From positions 1-30,305 of the forward strand of contig CAUHCN010000030.1 of the NCBI GenBank assembly GCA_959604825.1: 30,305 nucleotides of DNA, read 5' to 3'. Every line of letters begins with the position of its first letter. Position 1 is the first letter of the stretch. Source of the DNA: an uncultured Collinsella sp. (GTDB lineage Bacteria; Actinomycetota; Coriobacteriia; Coriobacteriales; Coriobacteriaceae). Positions 30,246 through 30,305 of the stretch are shown here, one piece after another. Made by a program: the position numbers and the translations under genes. The notes beneath the pieces were generated by a model. That model was not told where the DNA came from and ran no database searches. It saw nothing but the letters and a program-made list of their open reading frames with translations.

Positions 30246-30305
30246 TCGCGAGTTCCGCACGCAAAGGAGAGCACTTAATGTGCTCTCCGTCTTGCGCAGG
30301 ACTGT
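30246..30305. repeat. Structured palindromic repeat, copy 3 (cut by window edge)
   Basis: TCGCGAGTTCCGCACG (30246-30261) is identical to copy 2. The central hairpin is 30266-30274 with 30280-30288, loop TTAAT, and AGGACTGT ends the window. A second stem, CGCAA/TTGCG (30260-30264 with 30292-30296), differs from copies 1 and 2. The right arm should lie just outside the window, complementary to the bases before 30246. The 80 bases between the phosphatase gene and this copy hold no gene. Confidence 0.75.

Overview
The window looks like a chromosome segment of a high-GC Gram-positive gut-type actinobacterium of the class Coriobacteriia, most likely Collinsella or a close relative. The reasons are the strong G/C third-position codon bias, TTG and GTG starts on core genes, actinobacterial-type RpoB/RpoC, and a Firmicutes-style type II fatty-acid operon with fabK instead of a type I synthase. 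The genus is an inference from gene content; the gene calls do not depend on it.

Region 1 (1-10.9 kb) carries the ribosomal stalk and RNA polymerase genes: an L10 leader with an intrinsic terminator, rplJ, rplL, an intervening galU with its own promoter and terminator, then rpoB and rpoC. Region 2 (10.9-13.1 kb) is accessory. It holds a nested palindrome/terminator, a 1.85-kb block bounded by near-identical 41-bp inverted repeats that carries an ECF sigma factor and its membrane anti-sigma factor, and a structured repeat with perfect 37-bp arms. Region 3 (13.1-16.75 kb) is a str-type operon, rpsL-rpsG-fusA-rpsJ, closed by a strong terminator and lacking tuf. Region 4 (16.8-26.9 kb) is a complete fatty-acid synthesis locus: divergent birA, then fabH-acpP-fabK-fabD-fabG-fabF-accB-fabZ-accC-accDA (fused), with two operator-like repeats in the divergent promoter region. 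Region 5 (26.9-30.2 kb) has an orphan PTS EIIC permease, a CDF cation transporter and a histidine phosphatase.

How the genes work together: the first and third regions supply ribosome and transcription machinery. The fab/acc genes make malonyl-CoA and elongate acyl-ACP, and BirA is the likely enzyme that biotinylates the AccB made in the same locus. The ECF module probably controls its own promoter.

The points most worth a second look are: (i) a structured repeat found at both window edges and at 13.0 kb, with a covarying hairpin and copy-specific inverted arms; (ii) an RNA polymerase whose fork loop 2, bridge helix, trigger loop and a C-terminal beta-prime motif all depart from sequence that is normally near-invariant, plus a helix-hairpin-helix domain at the beta-prime C-terminus; (iii) the inverted-repeat-bounded ECF cassette between rpoC and rpsL; and (iv) an unrecognised operator pair in front of the fab operon.
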